NCBI GenBank assembly: GCA_946528255.1
Contig: CAMMYR010000036.1
Span: 1 to 6,678 of the forward strand
DNA: 6,678 bases
From: an uncultured Methanomicrobiales archaeon
GTDB lineage: Archaea > Thermoplasmatota > Thermoplasmata > Methanomassiliicoccales > Methanomethylophilaceae
Direction: 5' to 3'
The notes beneath the pieces were generated by a model. That model saw nothing but the letters and a program-made list of their open reading frames with translations. It was not told where the DNA came from and did not search any database. The position numbers and the translations under genes are program-made. The first letter of the stretch is position 1, and each line of letters opens with the position of its first letter. Positions 4,751 through 6,678 of this stretch are shown in pieces.

Positions 4751-5437
4751 ATGGCCGGATACGACCTGGTATGCTTCGACATGGACGGGGTCCTCACGAG
4801 GGTGAGGAGCTCCTGGTGCTGGATCCACGAATGCTTCGGAGTGGACAACGAGCCCAACTACCAGGCGTACATCAACCAGGAGATCGACGAATCCGAGTTC
4901 ATGAGGAGGGACATAGCCCTCTGGACCGGCATCAGGCCGGACATCACGGAGAAGGAGATCGCCGTGATGTTCAGGGACATGCCGCTGATAGGCGGCATCC
5001 AGGAGACAGTGGCCTGCCTCAGGGACAACGGGATAAGGTGCGTCATCGTCAGCGGCGGAATCGATCTGGCCGCGGCGATGCTGGCCAGGGAGTTCGGGTT
5101 CGACGATTACGTCGCGGACAGCCTGGAGACCAATCCGGACGGAACGCTGACCGGTGAGGGCGTCCTGACCGTGGACCTCAGGGACAAAGGTGTCAACGTC
5201 AGGGACTTCATCTCGAAATACGGAACCACCGAGGAGAGGACCGTCTCGATAGGCAACTCCTTCACGGACATCCCCATGTTCAAGAACACGGGGCTGTCGA
5301 TAGCCTTCAACCCCACCGATCCCTACACGTCGGAGGCCGCCACGCATACCGTGGTCTCCGAGAACATCTCCGATGTGCTCGACCTTATCCTCACCGACGA
5401 TATGCGATCCCGGAACATCGGGTTCGCTCGATATTGA
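4751..5437 (+). CDS. HAD-superfamily phosphatase, archaeal phosphoserine-phosphatase-like (subfamily IB)
   Basis: 228 residues. HAD motif I is FDMDGVLT at 9-16 (nucleophile Asp10, acid/base Asp12). Motif II is VSGG with Ser101, motif III is Lys146 (LRDKG), and motif IV is IGNSFTDIPMF at 167-177 with Asp173. An all-alpha cap lies at about 20-80, as in subfamily IB. Phosphoserine phosphatase is the nearest well-known activity, but motif IV has Asn169 where SerB has a Mg-binding Asp and Thr172 where it has Asn, so the substrate is uncertain. ATG 4751 is preferred over GTG 4745 because it lies 26 nt after a TATA-like run and fits the usual short lead-in to motif I. The last 47 bp overlap the convergent Rrf2 gene. 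Residues after about 220 come from beyond the repeat-B boundary and may be a replaced tail. Confidence 0.88.
   Translation: MAGYDLVCFDMDGVLTRVRSSWCWIHECFGVDNEPNYQAYINQEIDESEFMRRDIALWTGIRPDITEKEIAVMFRDMPLIGGIQETVACLRDNGIRCVIVSGGIDLAAAMLAREFGFDDYVADSLETNPDGTLTGEGVLTVDLRDKGVNVRDFISKYGTTEERTVSIGNSFTDIPMFKNTGLSIAFNPTDPYTSEAATHTVVSENISDVLDLILTDDMRSRNIGFARY
5363..5412. repeat. Repeat B, copy 2 (3' end of HAD gene)
   Basis: This 50-bp stretch of the intact HAD gene matches 1957-2006 with four mismatches (three in the codons for Leu212 and Asp217, one silent). Identity ends sharply at 5412, eight codons before the HAD stop and within the overlapping 3' end of the Rrf2 gene. Confidence 0.85.
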
Positions 5438-5849
5438 TGATCTCGCCCTTCATGATGAGATCGGTCAGCTTGACGCTGTCCAGATAATCGTTGATGATGG
5501 AATCCAGCTCCTTCCAAACCGGGAGCGTGGGGCAGAACGATGCGCGTTCGCATGGCTTCTTATTGTCCAAGCAGGCGACCGGGGCGGTGGATCCCTCCGT
5601 GACACGGAGGATCTCGCCGACGGAATAGGTTTCAGCGGGTTTCGCGAGACGGTATCCGCCCCCCTTGCCGTGGGTGCCGTCCACGAAACCCGCCTTCCTG
5701 AGGCTGGGCATTATGGTCTCCATGTACTTCAGGGAAATCCCCTGACGGTCTGCGATATCCTTGAGCGGCTGGAGCTCATCCGGATGCTGTGCCAGATCGA
5801 CCAGAACGCGCAACGCGTACCTTCCTTTCGTGGAGACCATATAGCCCAT
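5391..5849 (-). CDS. Rrf2-family transcriptional regulator with three-cysteine cluster motif
   Basis: 152 residues. The N-terminal winged helix is typical: VSTKGRYALRVLVDLA at 5-20, the recognition region ISLKYMETIMPSLRKAGFV at 38-56, and the wing GKGGGYRLAKP at 61-71. The cysteines C93, C100 and C106 (CX6CX5C, ending CPT) stand where IscR and related proteins bind an Fe-S cluster; the IscR fourth ligand (His) is not at the same place here (Leu109). It may sense Fe-S status, NO or cysteine supply. It starts 1 nt after the cysK stop, with GAGG at 5855-5858 as ribosome site, so it is co-transcribed with cysK. That recalls CymR, which controls cysteine metabolism in Bacillus in complex with CysK. 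Start 5849 is favoured by spacing; ATG 5840 is the alternative. Its last residues (SGIAYRR) are encoded within repeat B. Confidence 0.92.
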   Translation of the reverse strand: MGYMVSTKGRYALRVLVDLAQHPDELQPLKDIADRQGISLKYMETIMPSLRKAGFVDGTHGKGGGYRLAKPAETYSVGEILRVTEGSTAPVACLDNKKPCERASFCPTLPVWKELDSIINDYLDSVKLTDLIMKGEIINIERTRCSGIAYRR

Positions 5850-5850
5850 T

Positions 5851-6678
5851 TCATTCCTCGAACAGCGCGGTGGAGAGATACCTCTCGCCGTTATCGGCGA
5901 AGATGGCGACGATGTTCTTCCCCTCGTTGGCGGGGTCCTTCGCCAGCTTCAGCGCGGCGGCGAGGGCGGCTCCCGCGGATATACCGACCAGGAAACCCTC
6001 CTTCTTGCCGATAAGCCTTCCGTTCTCGAAGGCGTCGGCATCCTCCACGGCGATCACCTCGTCGTAGATGGACGTGTCCAGGGTGTCCGGCACGAAGCCT
6101 GCGCCTATCCCCTGGATCTTGTGCGGCCCGGTCTTGCCCTCGGACAGGAGAGGGGAGCCCTTGGGCTCCACCGCCACGACCTTCACCTTCGGGTTCTTGG
6201 ATTTGAGGTACTTGCCGGTTCCGGTTATGGTCCCGCCTGTACCCACTCCCGCCACGAGGATGTCCACCTTGCCGTCCAGGTCCTTGTAGATCTCGGGACC
6301 GGTGGTCTTGAAGTGGATCTCCGGGTTGGCGGGGTTCACGAACTGCCCCGGGATGACGGAGTTGGGGATCTCCTTGTGCAGCTCCTCCGCCTTGGCGACG
6401 GCTCCCTTCATGCCCTTGGCGCCCTCGGTGAGGACCAGCTCCGCGCCGTATGCCTGGATGAGCTTCCTGCGCTCGATGGACATGGTCTCGGGCATGACCA
6501 GCTTTATCTTGTATCCCCTGGCCGTCGCGATGGACGCCAGGGCGATGCCGGTGTTCCCGGAGGTGGGCTCGATGAGGACGGTGTCCTTGTTTATCTTCCC
6601 CTGTTTCTCCAGATCGTCTATCATCGATTTGGCTATCCTGTCCTTGACGGAGCCGGCGGGGTTGAAGAACTCCACCTT
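5851..6678 (-). CDS. cysK: Cysteine synthase, O-acetylserine sulfhydrylase type (5' end cut by window edge)
   Basis: PLP enzyme making cysteine from O-acetylserine (or O-phosphoserine in some archaea) and sulfide. The 275 residues visible begin at [14 protein letters not shown], where the Lys of SVKDR forms the Schiff base with PLP. About 30-45 residues are missing upstream. Other blocks are the substrate loop [29 protein letters not shown], the phosphate-binding [12 protein letters not shown], a [11 protein letters not shown] segment, the GISAGAAL loop and DNGERYLST near the end. The sequence resembles bacterial CysK closely, and methanogens often lack this route and use tRNA-dependent cysteine synthesis, so acquisition from bacteria is plausible but unproven. 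It is immediately followed by an Rrf2 regulator on the same transcript. Confidence 0.95.
   Translation of the reverse strand, partial: KVEFFNPAGSVKDRIAKSMIDDLEKQGKINKDTVLIEPTSGNTGIALASIATARGYKIKLVMPETMSIERRKLIQAYGAELVLTEGAKGMKGAVAKAEELHKEIPNSVIPGQFVNPANPEIHFKTTGPEIYKDLDGKVDILVAGVGTGGTITGTGKYLKSKNPKVKVVAVEPKGSPLLSEGKTGPHKIQGIGAGFVPDTLDTSIYDEVIAVEDADAFENGRLIGKKEGFLVGISAGAALAAALKLAKDPANEGKNIVAIFADNGERYLSTALFEE
5855..5858 (-). promoter_or_regulatory. Ribosome site deciding the Rrf2 start
   Basis: GAGG within GAGGAATGA on the minus strand, at the last codons of cysK, lies 5 nt before ATG 5849 and about 14 nt before ATG 5840. This favours the upstream start and coupled translation with cysK. Confidence 0.5.

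Noticed and set aside
4531..4857. A minus-strand frame sharing a His-rich HPPPHDHDHRHRARVQPGRA peptide with another frame at 1349-1933
   Set aside because: The shared peptide is just an out-of-frame reading of the duplicated traB start (repeat A), not a metal-binding protein.
1862..5412. Repeats A and B as ends of an insertion sequence or composite transposon
   Set aside because: There is no transposase, no terminal inverted repeats and no target-site duplication; the repeats are ordinary gene ends.

Overview
The window is about 6.7 kb of dense, moderately GC-rich DNA that looks archaeal, most likely a methanogen-related Thermoplasmata such as the Methanomassiliicoccales. The reasons are TATA-like boxes 26-27 nt ahead of start codons that lack a Shine-Dalgarno site (leaderless genes), a TraB-family protein, an archaeal-type phosphoserine-phosphatase-like HAD protein, an HxlR regulator facing a hybrid-cluster protein, heavy AGG arginine use and very short gaps. 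The lineage is an inference from gene content and style. No marker gene is present.

Layout. Positions 1-1908 hold a minus-strand operon read traB > thyX > msrA, joined by ATGA stop/start overlaps; msrA runs off the left edge. The thyX frame does not stop where the ThyX domain ends but continues 115 codons inside msrA, so thyX probably carries a one-base frameshift (or sequence error) near its 3' end. Positions 2008-4150 hold an HPP-family membrane protein downstream of hcp (hybrid-cluster protein) on the minus strand. An HxlR-type regulator (4227-4592, plus) diverges from hcp across 76 bp that contain a perfect 15-bp palindrome. hcp, HPP and HxlR plausibly form a nitrogen-oxide or redox-stress unit. 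Positions 4751-5437 encode a HAD phosphatase (plus) whose 3' end overlaps that of an Rrf2 regulator (5391-5849, minus). The Rrf2 gene lies 1 nt downstream of cysK, which runs off the right edge, suggesting a regulator of cysteine or Fe-S metabolism co-transcribed with cysteine synthase.

The most unusual feature is a pair of reciprocal scars. The first 47 bp of traB plus its upstream region (1862-1958) recur at 4630-4725, just before the HAD gene. The last ~50 bp of the HAD gene (5363-5412) recur at 1957-2006, just upstream of traB. Each locus therefore keeps one intact gene and a fragment of the other. This implies an ancestral divergent traB/HAD pair that was duplicated or split around the hcp-HPP-HxlR block, with loss of the redundant parts. 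In the second copy the traB TATA core has been destroyed.

There is no gene-free stretch over 300 bases. The longest gap (4593-4750) is mostly the traB duplication. I saw no tRNA, rRNA, CRISPR array, transposase or insertion sequence.
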